DNA of 64,000 bases from Porphyromonadaceae bacterium W3.11 (GTDB lineage Bacteria > Bacteroidota > Bacteroidia > Bacteroidales > Porphyromonadaceae). Each line of letters begins with the position of its first letter. The stretch's first letter is position 1. The stretch lies in NCBI GenBank assembly GCA_030434245.1, contig JAUISX010000001.1, positions 124,001 through 188,000 on the forward strand. Reading direction: 5' to 3'. Below the pieces are notes generated by a model, which worked only from the letters and a program-made list of their open reading frames with translations, was not told where the DNA came from and ran no database searches. Both the position numbers and the translations under genes were made by a program. Shown piece by piece: positions 34,931-42,983 of this stretch.

Positions 34931-37156
34931 GTGAAGGATAAACGATTAAAACGAGAGATAAGTTTTTATGTATTGATGTTATTGGTAGGAATCGGTGTTG
35001 TTTTATACATTTCACACCTATCCCAACTTCACTCTCCTACCTCAGATGCCACAGCAGACTCCAACTCTTTTATGGAGGGAGTGGCACATAACTTCAATAC
35101 TTTCATTGGCTTTATATCAGACCATATAGTTTCGCACTTTGGTCTCCTGTTATTACAAATCATCATCATACTACTTGCAGCACGCTTAGTAGCATGGTTC
35201 TTCACTAAAATAGGACAACCCTCAGTCATTGGTGAGATCATTGCAGGTATTATATTAGGGCCGTCCGTTTTCGGACTTATCTTTCCAAGCGGATTTGAAT
35301 TTTTATTTCCCGAAGAGAGCCTTTATAGCATATCTCTACTAAGTCAGTTTGGTCTGATCCTCTTCATGTTCGTAATAGGCATGGAACTGGATCTAGGACA
35401 GATAAAGAAGAACCTCAAAAAAGCCTTTATCATATCACATGCTGGGATTATCTTCCCCTTTATTCTTGGAGCTATCCTAGCGGTATTCCTATTCGAAGAT
35501 TATGCAGGGGAGAAAAGTGCTATTCTTCCTTTCGCTCTGTTTGTAGGAGTCTCAATGAGTGTAACCGCTTTTCCGGTACTCGCTAGAATTATACAAGAGC
35601 AGGGTAAGATGCAAACCCGACTGGGTATGCTCTCTATGGCATCCGCTGCCAATGGAGATATTACCGCGTGGTGTATTGTAGCTGTGATCGTAGCGATCGC
35701 ACAAGCTGGGTCAGCTGCTAGTGCTATCTTTACAGTCATTGCTGCCATCTTGTACATGCTATTGATGTTCTTTATTGTGAGGCCAGCCTTTAAAGTCGTG
35801 GGTAATGTGTATAACACCACTGAGACTGCCAATAAAGGTCTGATAGCCATGATTTTCCTCACGTTACTCATTTCCTCATACCTCACAGAGGTATTAGGAT
35901 TACATGCTCTGTTTGGTGCATTTATTGCTGGTGTTGTGATGCCAGACGATATTAACTTCCGACATGTCCTGACCGAAAAGGTCGAGGATGTCTCACTTGC
36001 ACTCTTCCTTCCTCTTTTCTTTGTCTCTAGTGGACTACAAACGGAGATCGGATTGCTGAATACCTCGGCACACTGGCTGATCACTGCAGGCATCACACTT
36101 GTAGCGATTCTTGGAAAGGTAGGCGGTACATACGTAGCCTCTAGGGTAGTAGGCGAGCAAAAGCGGGATAGCTTATACATGGGGATTCTAATGAATACAC
36201 GTGGATTGATGGAGTTAATCATACTAAACATGGGATACCAATTTGGTATTCTTTCTCCAGTAGTGTATGCTATGTTAGTCATCATGACCCTAGTAACTAC
36301 CTTTATGACGACACCGACCTTAAAGCTCATGGAAAAGCTTTGGCCAAAAATCAAAACGGGCATTTCAGATACCTTCAAAGTCCTCTTTTCATTTGGACGT
36401 AGTCGCACTGGTAAAGTGATGCTTAACTTAGTTGAAACATTTTTTGGTGATCGGAAAGAGGTCGTCGATGTTACCGGGATGCACATGACTATCGGAGAAT
36501 CTGCTAGCTTCTCCGATGCTGAACTATTCAGGAGAAGTAATTTCGAACCCATTGAGAAATATGCTGGTGAATTAGGAATCAGCATTAAAGAGCACTATGA
36601 GATCACCGAAAATGCAACCGCCTCTATCATACGAGCCTCAGGTGATCTATATAGCGACTTACTACTCGTAGGAGCAGGATTGGATCTATCTTCACTACCA
36701 GAAGATATTGAATTAAATAAGAAACATAACGACTTTAAGTCGCTTTTTAGAGTCTCTTTTTCCAAAGCATCTGGTATCTTCAATATAGCACAGTTCTTTA
36801 AGAATAAGACGGAAATATTTGTGAATGATGCTTCCTCTTCCGTTGGGATTGTAGTGAATAGAGGACTTAAAGCTCCAGCACGATCTATCCTTGCAGTGAA
36901 TTACAAAAAAGAGGCTAGCTATATGAGCTTGCTTGACTTTCTAACTACAGGAATCCGTGAAGGTTCTGAAGTAAAGAGATTAAATTATAAGGATATAACG
37001 AATTACACTGCTCAGCAATTTTCAGCACATGATTTATTGATCCTACCATATAACTTATGGAAAGACATTGTTGATAATAATCCAGAATTCATTGCACTGG
37101 TACCTACTACACTATTATTACATTCAAGGATGACCCCTGATGAAAGTATAGCGTAA
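34931..37156 (+). CDS. Cation:proton antiporter (CPA2/KefB-like) with C-terminal soluble domain
   Basis: Inner-membrane monovalent cation/proton exchanger (741 aa), GTG start 19 bases after the acyltransferase. About twelve or thirteen membrane segments span residues 15-480; landmark IGQPSVIGEIIAGIILGPSVFG, then FGLILFMFVIGMELDL, VSMSVTAFPVLARII, LHALFGAFIAGVVMPDD and MNTRGLMELIILNMGYQFGILS. The C-terminal 250 residues are soluble and contain a universal-stress-like segment (SDLLLVGAGLDLSSLPED). It probably serves pH or sodium homeostasis; its position between lipid genes is most likely an operon coincidence. A long antisense frame across it is only a codon-usage shadow. Confidence 0.87.
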   Translation: MKDKRLKREISFYVLMLLVGIGVVLYISHLSQLHSPTSDATADSNSFMEGVAHNFNTFIGFISDHIVSHFGLLLLQIIIILLAARLVAWFFTKIGQPSVIGEIIAGIILGPSVFGLIFPSGFEFLFPEESLYSISLLSQFGLILFMFVIGMELDLGQIKKNLKKAFIISHAGIIFPFILGAILAVFLFEDYAGEKSAILPFALFVGVSMSVTAFPVLARIIQEQGKMQTRLGMLSMASAANGDITAWCIVAVIVAIAQAGSAASAIFTVIAAILYMLLMFFIVRPAFKVVGNVYNTTETANKGLIAMIFLTLLISSYLTEVLGLHALFGAFIAGVVMPDDINFRHVLTEKVEDVSLALFLPLFFVSSGLQTEIGLLNTSAHWLITAGITLVAILGKVGGTYVASRVVGEQKRDSLYMGILMNTRGLMELIILNMGYQFGILSPVVYAMLVIMTLVTTFMTTPTLKLMEKLWPKIKTGISDTFKVLFSFGRSRTGKVMLNLVETFFGDRKEVVDVTGMHMTIGESASFSDAELFRRSNFEPIEKYAGELGISIKEHYEITENATASIIRASGDLYSDLLLVGAGLDLSSLPEDIELNKKHNDFKSLFRVSFSKASGIFNIAQFFKNKTEIFVNDASSSVGIVVNRGLKAPARSILAVNYKKEASYMSLLDFLTTGIREGSEVKRLNYKDITNYTAQQFSAHDLLILPYNLWKDIVDNNPEFIALVPTTLLLHSRMTPDESIA

Positions 37157-37180
37157 GGTTTATAGAAACAAAAGAAATTA

Positions 37181-38149
37181 ATGAAGTACTTACTGATATG
37201 TAACCCCCACTCAGGGACGAAGAAAAACTCTTCAGCCTTGATTAAAAAAGTATGTCATCGAATTGAAAGTGAAGGCCATCAAGTAGAGCTTGTGGAGACT
37301 CAATCGGAGGGGCACGGATACGAACTGGCAAAGGCTGCCCTTGATACTGATGTTGATGTTATCGTAGCTGTAGGCGGAGATGGTACCGTTAACGAGGTAG
37401 CAAAAGCATTAGTAGGATCTAATAAGATATTAGGAATCCTGCCAAATGGTAGTGGAAATGGTCTTGCTCGTGAATTATGTATCTCACTTGACCCCACGAA
37501 GGCAGTCGAGTCTCTTCTTGATCACAAAGTCATGAAGATGGATACCTGCACAGCTAATGACGACCCTTTCTTTGTAACCTGCGGCATCGGTTTTGATGGC
37601 AAGGTATCCGAAAATTTCGCAACAAGTGAGACCCGCGGACTGCCTGCTTACGTTAAGGAAGTCCTAAACGTCTTTATGAAGTACGAAGCCAGCGACTTCA
37701 AACTCCTCATTGATGGACGTGAAGTAACAGCTAGGGCCCTACTTATAGCCGTCGCAAATGCATCGCAATATGGATTTAATGCTTTTATTGCTCCAGATGC
37801 ATCAATGGTCGATGGTCTATTGGACGTAACCATTATTAGAGAACTGCCCCAGACGGATGCTCCTAAGGTAGTCGTACAGCTTTTCTCAAAAGATATCACA
37901 CAGAATGAGTATGTCAGGACATATAGAGGAAAAGAGATCATACTTTCTTCCAATAGACTACTCCCCTACCATATTGATGGTGAACCAAAGAAACCTACTG
38001 AACGACTAAAGATCACCGTAGTCCCGGGATCTCTGAATGTCATTCAAGGTAAAGAATCAGATAGAGAAAAAAACCTTTTCGACTTCTTCAATAGTATAAC
38101 AAATGGATTCCAAGACATTGCTCAAGGGATCAGAAAAATATTTTCATAA
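37181..38149 (+). CDS. Diacylglycerol/sphingoid-base kinase family lipid kinase
   Basis: Soluble lipid kinase of the DAGK catalytic family (322 aa). N-terminal [15 protein letters not shown], nucleotide motif [14 protein letters not shown], and [16 protein letters not shown], then [13 protein letters not shown] and a C-terminal [25 protein letters not shown]. Members phosphorylate diacylglycerol, undecaprenol-like lipids or sphingoid bases; a dihydrosphingosine kinase of this family has been reported from Porphyromonas gingivalis. It starts 24 bases after the antiporter, and its stop overlaps the engB start (TAATG). Together with the reductase, phosphotransferase and acyltransferase upstream it supports a lipid-modification locus. 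The substrate is unproven. Confidence 0.85.
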   Translation: MKYLLICNPHSGTKKNSSALIKKVCHRIESEGHQVELVETQSEGHGYELAKAALDTDVDVIVAVGGDGTVNEVAKALVGSNKILGILPNGSGNGLARELCISLDPTKAVESLLDHKVMKMDTCTANDDPFFVTCGIGFDGKVSENFATSETRGLPAYVKEVLNVFMKYEASDFKLLIDGREVTARALLIAVANASQYGFNAFIAPDASMVDGLLDVTIIRELPQTDAPKVVVQLFSKDITQNEYVRTYRGKEIILSSNRLLPYHIDGEPKKPTERLKITVVPGSLNVIQGKESDREKNLFDFFNSITNGFQDIAQGIRKIFS

Positions 38150-38745
38150 TGATTATAAATAGTGCAACATTCATAACAAGTAGCTTAGAAGTAGCTCAGT
38201 GTCCCACGGATGGGAAGATAGAATTTGCGTTCATAGGCCGCTCTAACGTAGGTAAATCATCCCTTATCAATATGCTAACTGGCGTAAATGGATTAGCTAA
38301 AACCTCACAAACGCCAGGTAAAACACAGCTTATTAATCACTTCCTGATTAATAATCAATTCTACATTGTAGACCTCCCTGGATATGGCTATGCCAAAGTG
38401 CCAAAGCAAGTGAAACAAACCTTCGGTACCATGATAGCCTCATATATATATGAGAGAAGAGAGTTAGCAAATCTCTTCATCCTAGTAGATATTCGGCATG
38501 ACCCAATGAAAATAGACCTAGACTTCATCAATGATATGGGTGAGCATGGGGTCCCATTCTCCATTATCTTTACAAAAGCCGACAAACTCAGTAAGAGAGC
38601 TCTCTCCGTCAATGTCCAAAAGTACAAAGATAAGCTACTAGAGGTCTGGGAAGAGCTACCCCCTATTTTTGTAACATCATCAGAGAAAGGTTATGGCAGA
38701 GAAGAGGTTACAGAGTATATGAACGAGATATTAAATGCATTGTAA
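38149..38745 (+). CDS. engB: Ribosome biogenesis GTPase EngB (YihA/YsxC)
   Basis: Small essential GTPase (198 aa) needed for large-subunit assembly. G1 [17 protein letters not shown]2 region [17 protein letters not shown]3 [11 protein letters not shown]4 TKADK, and G5 near FVTSSEKG. It overlaps the lipid kinase stop by one base and ends the plus-strand gene train at a terminator (38811-38837). Length and motif order are normal. Confidence 0.95.
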   Translation: MIINSATFITSSLEVAQCPTDGKIEFAFIGRSNVGKSSLINMLTGVNGLAKTSQTPGKTQLINHFLINNQFYIVDLPGYGYAKVPKQVKQTFGTMIASYIYERRELANLFILVDIRHDPMKIDLDFINDMGEHGVPFSIIFTKADKLSKRALSVNVQKYKDKLLEVWEELPPIFVTSSEKGYGREEVTEYMNEILNAL

Positions 38746-39082
38746 TACGCTGATGTACGCTTCCGATATCCATTAAGGACGCAGTACCCAAAACGAAAAT
38801 AAGGTTTCTTGAGAGTAGATCCAGAGGATCTACTCTCATTATTTACAAGCCATTACATTTCGAATAAGGGTTCTCAATATGAACATATATAAGGGGGTAT
38901 TCTCGCATTTTTTGAGAAAATCTACTGAGCTGTAGTAGATTAAATATCCCGATGCTCTTACCTCATGCAAATCACCCCATGCAAATCAAAAGGAAGACTT
39001 TTATGTTATAGGAAGCTCTCATTATTGAGTTAGAAATTAGTGGTAGCAAAACAAAAAAATCTCAAAAGAGATCCTTCATAAG
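38746..39082. other. Gene-free stretch before the IS256-family element
   Basis: It holds the engB terminator (38811-38837), a second hairpin at 38919-38941 (8-bp stem), a short direct repeat of catgcaaatcac/catgcaaatcaa at about 38964-38988, and the left copy of the 9-bp target duplication at 39074-39082. No coding frame is credible. Confidence 0.5.
38811..38837 (+). terminator. Terminator of the lipid/engB gene train
   Basis: An 11-bp perfect stem (38811-38821 with 38827-38837) and a 5-nt loop are followed by attatttac on the plus strand. Confidence 0.7.
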
Positions 39083-40518
39083 GGTAGTGTCCCCAAAAGT
39101 GTGTACGGCAGAATGCGTCTCTGAAAAGCAAACCTACATATTTTTTCGCTTTGTTTTCCATAAACATTAAAGATAGACCAATAAAGAATTAAGGCAAGGC
39201 TGTCGTAGCACCGCGGAGACACCGCCTTGCCGTATTCTTTTAGGTTGATATCTTTGTGTTGGAAAATAAAGCACATTGTTGTTATTTACTTTTCATTGTT
39301 CTTCCTAAGTCCAAGAGTTAGATCTCCTATTCTTTTCTTCAGATAGTTTGCATTGATTGCAATACTACCTATCAAGTGTAGAGCGGATTCTACGCTAGGT
39401 AATGCACATTTATATCGAGCCCCTTTCTTTACCTGTCTATTGAAGCGTTCTATCCAGTTAGTACTATGAATGTACTTGCGAACACTGACGTCGTATTTTA
39501 GGTATGTGAAGTAATACTCTATCCTCTGACCGTTAGCTATTTTTGTGAGAAAAGGATAGCTCTTACGCCATCTGAACGCAAAGTTTTTAAAGCTCTCTAG
39601 GCCATCTAAAGGTGAGCTTCTTGAGCCGTCTTTACTAAAGACCTCCTGTAGATCACTTGCGATGGCTGACTTATCTCGAGGGCGTATCTTTCGAGTTATT
39701 TCTCGCTGTAGATGCACCGTGCAGAGCTGGACTTCCACTTCTGTAAAGTGCTCACGTGCAACCTCTTCAATGTTATTCAACCCGTCTGAAATGATTAGTC
39801 CTACCTCTTCGAGTCCTCGGCTTTTTAGATCCTCAAAAAACTCGCCCCAGATGCCGCTTCCCTCTGTTGGATTATTATAGACACCCACGATGTCTCGACG
39901 TCCTTCGCTATCTAAACTCATCACTACAAAAAATGCCTCCTTGCTCACACTTTCTCCTCTCCGTACAGGAAGATATGTAGCATCGATAACAAGTGCCTCT
40001 AAAGTCCTCGGTAGACGTCTTTGACGCCACTCTTCTACTGCTTCTTGGGTCGATAAGGAGAGACGATTGATTTGACTCGTACTATAACGTTTACCATACA
40101 AACGCTCGAATACTCCAGAGATATCCTCCATCGTATTACCGCAGCTATATAGATAACCTGCTAGTTCTCCCATCTCTTTCTCTTGATCTTTGAGAACGCC
40201 TAAAATCAAGGGCATGAAGCCCTGCTGTCGAGTTCGGGGTACTCGTAATTCTAGCATATTACCACTCGCAAAGATGCGACGGGGGCGGTATCCATTGCTC
40301 ACATCGCCACTATCTTCTTTATACAGTTCCCTCTCCCCTTGCATCGCTATTTCGATGATTAACTCCATTAAACGACCAACTCCATTTGGCTCTGTCATCA
40401 CGTTTGATAGAATTTCCTTAAATTGCATTTGTGTAAGTCTCATCTTCTTGTTTATCTTTTGTTTTTAACTTTTCAAAGATAACATTCTTGGGACTTACAC
40501 ACTTTTTGGGGACAGTAT
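39083..40518. mobile_element. Complete IS256-family insertion sequence
   Basis: About 1436 bp. The ends are inverted repeats sharing tgtccccaaaa(a)gtgtgta (left 39088 onward; right, reversed, before 40516). The flanks carry an exact 9-bp direct repeat, cttcataag, at 39074-39082 and 40519-40527, the size expected for this family. The transposase inside is intact. The exact terminal base is uncertain by one position. Confidence 0.9.
39286..40443 (-). CDS. IS256-family (Mutator-type) transposase
   Basis: Transposase of 385 aa with the DDE triad of the Mutator superfamily: first Asp in LVIDATYLPVR, second Asp in LIISDGLNNIEE, Glu in TNWIERFNRQVK. The C/H motif region VQLCTVHLQREI is present. A zinc-free helix-turn region precedes it (MRLTQMQFKEILSNV). 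No stop or frameshift interrupts it, so the element may still be mobile. Confidence 0.95.
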   Translation of the reverse strand: MRLTQMQFKEILSNVMTEPNGVGRLMELIIEIAMQGERELYKEDSGDVSNGYRPRRIFASGNMLELRVPRTRQQGFMPLILGVLKDQEKEMGELAGYLYSCGNTMEDISGVFERLYGKRYSTSQINRLSLSTQEAVEEWRQRRLPRTLEALVIDATYLPVRRGESVSKEAFFVVMSLDSEGRRDIVGVYNNPTEGSGIWGEFFEDLKSRGLEEVGLIISDGLNNIEEVAREHFTEVEVQLCTVHLQREITRKIRPRDKSAIASDLQEVFSKDGSRSSPLDGLESFKNFAFRWRKSYPFLTKIANGQRIEYYFTYLKYDVSVRKYIHSTNWIERFNRQVKKGARYKCALPSVESALHLIGSIAINANYLKKRIGDLTLGLRKNNEK

Positions 40519-40524
40519 CTTCAT

Positions 40525-40593
40525 AAGTAGAAAACTCTCTTCCTATATGAAAGAAAAATAGCTTCTATATAAAAGATTTCTCTTTCATATAAC
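40525..40593. repeat. Dispersed inverted-repeat element, copy 2
   Basis: It starts aagtag and has 11-nt arms tatatgaaaga (40544-40554) and tctttcatata (40581-40591). It shares the beginning, the arms and the trailing aac with the element at 26826-26915, while the centre differs. Confidence 0.5.
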
Positions 40594-40965
40594 CAAACTT
40601 GTCATTTCGATTAATCATATTGATAGGTAGCATGAGCCACATTTTAGGTCATTACATTTATCACTCTATATCAATAAATTACCTCTTGACTTTATCAATA
40701 TACTTTTAAGTCTCAGAACTTCTTTCTAATGCAGCTTACGAATAGGCATAAACTTCACTTATTCAACCCAAGATGATGACTTTCATGGAAATAAAACAAA
40801 TGAGGATCAAAAATAAATTGAACCCATTACCGAAAGTGATCAGGACCCAACACACAACAACCTATATACCAATCTATTATAAATCACAAACAAAACCAAA
40901 ACAGGAACTTGGACAATATGACCCAAGAAAACTATTAATAAAAGAGTTACATAAAGTTTTTTCTG

Positions 40966-40973
40966 TATCTTTG
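40966..40973 (+). promoter_or_regulatory. -7 element of trpS
   Basis: TATCTTTG is an exact TAnnTTTG match and implies a long leader of about 130 nt before the trpS ATG. Confidence 0.5.
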
Positions 40974-41113
40974 TAAGGTCTATAGCAAGACATAAAGGCT
41001 GTTATCACGCTACTTGTCCGCGAGATAACTAAAATATATATTATGATATTTACAAGAGACAAACAACTAAAGAATTACTGTTCTCTTTATGACAATTATT
41101 TATTGACACACAA

Positions 41114-42106
41114 ATGGAAATTGTATTGAGTGGCATTCGTCCAACAGGAAATTTACACTTAGGGAATTATTTTGGAGCGGTTAGAAGCTTTTTAAAGATG
41201 CAGGAAGAGTACAAGTGTTACTTCTTCATTGCAGACTGGCACTCATTAACGACCCATCCACATCCTGATAATATTATAAGGAATACGCATACCATCCTAG
41301 CAGAGTATCTAGCATGTGGTATCGATCCTGAGAAGGCAACAATCTATGTACAGAGTGATGTCAAAGATGTCCTAGAGCTCTATTTATATCTTAATATGAA
41401 TGCTTATCTTGGTGAACTAGAGCGAACAACCTCGTTCAAGGATAAAGCTAGACAACAGCCTAATAACGTGAATGCTGGCTTACTCACCTACCCCACTCTC
41501 ATGGCAGCGGATATTCTGATGCATAGAGCACATAAGGTCCCTGTAGGTCAGGATCAAGAGCAAAATATGGAAATGGCAAGAAAGTTTGCTCGCCGCTTTA
41601 ATCAGATATATGATGTTGACTTTTTCCCGGAGCCAAAATCTTTTAGCTTTGGCAAAGAGGCCTTGAAGATACCAGGGCTTGATGGCTCAGGCAAAATGGG
41701 TAAGAGTGAAGGCAATGCCATCTACCTTATGGACGATGAAAAGACAATCAAGAAAAAGGTGATGAAGGCTGTCACAGATTCTGGACCTACCGAACCCAAT
41801 AGTCCTAAGCCGGTAACTATTCAAAATCTATTTACGTTCCTTGACATTGTGTCCACCCCTGATGTGTACCAACATTTCGAGGAGCAGTATAATAACTGTA
41901 GCATACGCTATGGAGACTTAAAGAAACAATTGGCAGAGGATATCAATAACTTCTGTGCTCCTATCCGCGAAAAGATTCTTGATCTCAAAGAGAATAAGGA
42001 ATACCTCGAAAAGGTGGCAAAAATGGGAGCAGAACAGGCCAGAGAAAACGCGAGGAAGACGGTAGAAGAAGTTAGAGAAATCATAGGGTTTCCACCTATG
42101 AGATAA
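41114..42106 (+). CDS. trpS: Tryptophan--tRNA ligase
   Basis: Class I aminoacyl-tRNA synthetase (330 aa) charging tRNA-Trp. The HIGH-like motif is PTGNLHLGNYFGA and the KMSKS loop appears as GSGKMGKSEGN. Between them AMAADILMHRAHKVPVGQDQEQNMEMARKFARRFN matches family (first residues LMAADIL). Length and spacing are normal. It is probably monocistronic, or followed by the DUF3127 gene after a 99-base gap. Confidence 0.97.
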   Translation: MEIVLSGIRPTGNLHLGNYFGAVRSFLKMQEEYKCYFFIADWHSLTTHPHPDNIIRNTHTILAEYLACGIDPEKATIYVQSDVKDVLELYLYLNMNAYLGELERTTSFKDKARQQPNNVNAGLLTYPTLMAADILMHRAHKVPVGQDQEQNMEMARKFARRFNQIYDVDFFPEPKSFSFGKEALKIPGLDGSGKMGKSEGNAIYLMDDEKTIKKKVMKAVTDSGPTEPNSPKPVTIQNLFTFLDIVSTPDVYQHFEEQYNNCSIRYGDLKKQLAEDINNFCAPIREKILDLKENKEYLEKVAKMGAEQARENARKTVEEVREIIGFPPMR

Positions 42107-42205
42107 TAAAAAAACGATAAAGACATTCAGACTTAGTTCGACGTAAGTAAGGCTGAAACAATTTACTGAAACGATTAGAAATTTAGACAGAAGGAAATTA
42201 ACACA

Positions 42206-42637
42206 ATGAATGACAATTTAGTAATCAGCGGAAAAGTGATAAGGATCATGGATATGATCTCTGGAGAAAGTAAAAGAAATCCAGGAAAGATGTGGCAAAA
42301 GCAAGAATATGTCATCGAAACTTATGCCAACTATCCAAGACAAGTATGTTTTGGTATTTTTGGAGAAGATAAGATTAGAAATGCTAACATCCAATTAGGA
42401 GAAGATATTACAATTCAATTCGAGATCAATAGCCGCGAATACAACGGAAGATGGTACACCAATATTGACGCTATCAATGTAATGCACGGTGCGGGCTTCC
42501 AAGCTCCTCAAGCTGATCCATATGCTCAAGGCAATGGGTATCAAAACCCCTCTAACCCTTACCAACAGCAGCAACAGATGCCATCTACCAATAACAACTT
42601 TGGTGGCAAGGATAATGGTGACGACTTGCCATTCTAA
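42206..42637 (+). CDS. DUF3127 protein, OB-fold, with SSB-like acidic C-terminal tip
   Basis: Small protein (143 aa) of a Bacteroidetes family predicted to have an OB fold. Residues about 1-95 are the fold: LVISGKVIRIMDMISGES, WQKQEYVIETYANYPRQVCFGIFGEDKI, LGEDITIQFEINSREYNGRWYTNIDAI. Residues about 96-130 are a Gln/Asn/Pro-rich linker. The chain ends in GDDLPF, very close to the DDIPF tip with which single-stranded DNA-binding protein recruits partners. This suggests a nucleic-acid-binding protein that recruits the same partners as SSB; that role is inference. Confidence 0.82.
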   Translation: MNDNLVISGKVIRIMDMISGESKRNPGKMWQKQEYVIETYANYPRQVCFGIFGEDKIRNANIQLGEDITIQFEINSREYNGRWYTNIDAINVMHGAGFQAPQADPYAQGNGYQNPSNPYQQQQQMPSTNNNFGGKDNGDDLPF

Positions 42638-42983
42638 ATCGGCACTGTCAACTCATTCAAGATACCAAGAGATTGACACCTCTTATATATAATTTGGATA
42701 TAATGGGAGTATTGTTACGATAAACAGAGTCATGTAGAAATAGAAACACCCTTTATAATATAAATATAGTCCATATTTTTAAGGTCGTTTCTATTCCTAC
42801 CATGATTTTCCCATTATAAATATGCTTTGTGAAAAGCATAAAAAATAATAAGATGCTATAGCATAACATAAAAACACAAAGAAAGTGATGTAAGCCTTTT
42901 TTGACAACATTCATTTTTGACAAATAAATATAATAACAAAGGGAGACTATAAATCGAATATAGAGAGATACATTTCTAAAAAG
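42638..42983. other. Gene-free stretch with a long imperfect inverted repeat
   Basis: Arms 42731-42753 and 42781-42804 (starting and ending in catg) pair over about 20 bases with a few mismatches, and a shorter stem lies inside. A second perfect 8-bp stem is at 42821-42840. There is no U-run, so these do not look like simple terminators. A clear promoter for the following gene was not found. Confidence 0.45.

Larger units (their letters stand above)
40519..41113. other. Gene-free stretch between IS256 element and trpS
   Basis: It contains the right target duplication (40519-40527), copy 2 of the dispersed inverted repeat (40525-40593), and the trpS promoter (40966-40973) followed by a leader of about 130 nt with a small gttatc/gataac hairpin. 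An open frame at 40773-40976 is not believed because the promoter overlaps its end. Confidence 0.5.

Noticed and set aside
35500-36585. 361-codon open frame antisense to the antiporter gene
   Set aside because: It lies fully inside a well-supported gene, has no recognisable domain, and its composition is what reversed hydrophobic codons would give.
40773-40976. 67-codon open frame upstream of trpS
   Set aside because: No family features, Lys/Gln/Thr-rich by composition, and the trpS -7 element overlaps its 3' end.
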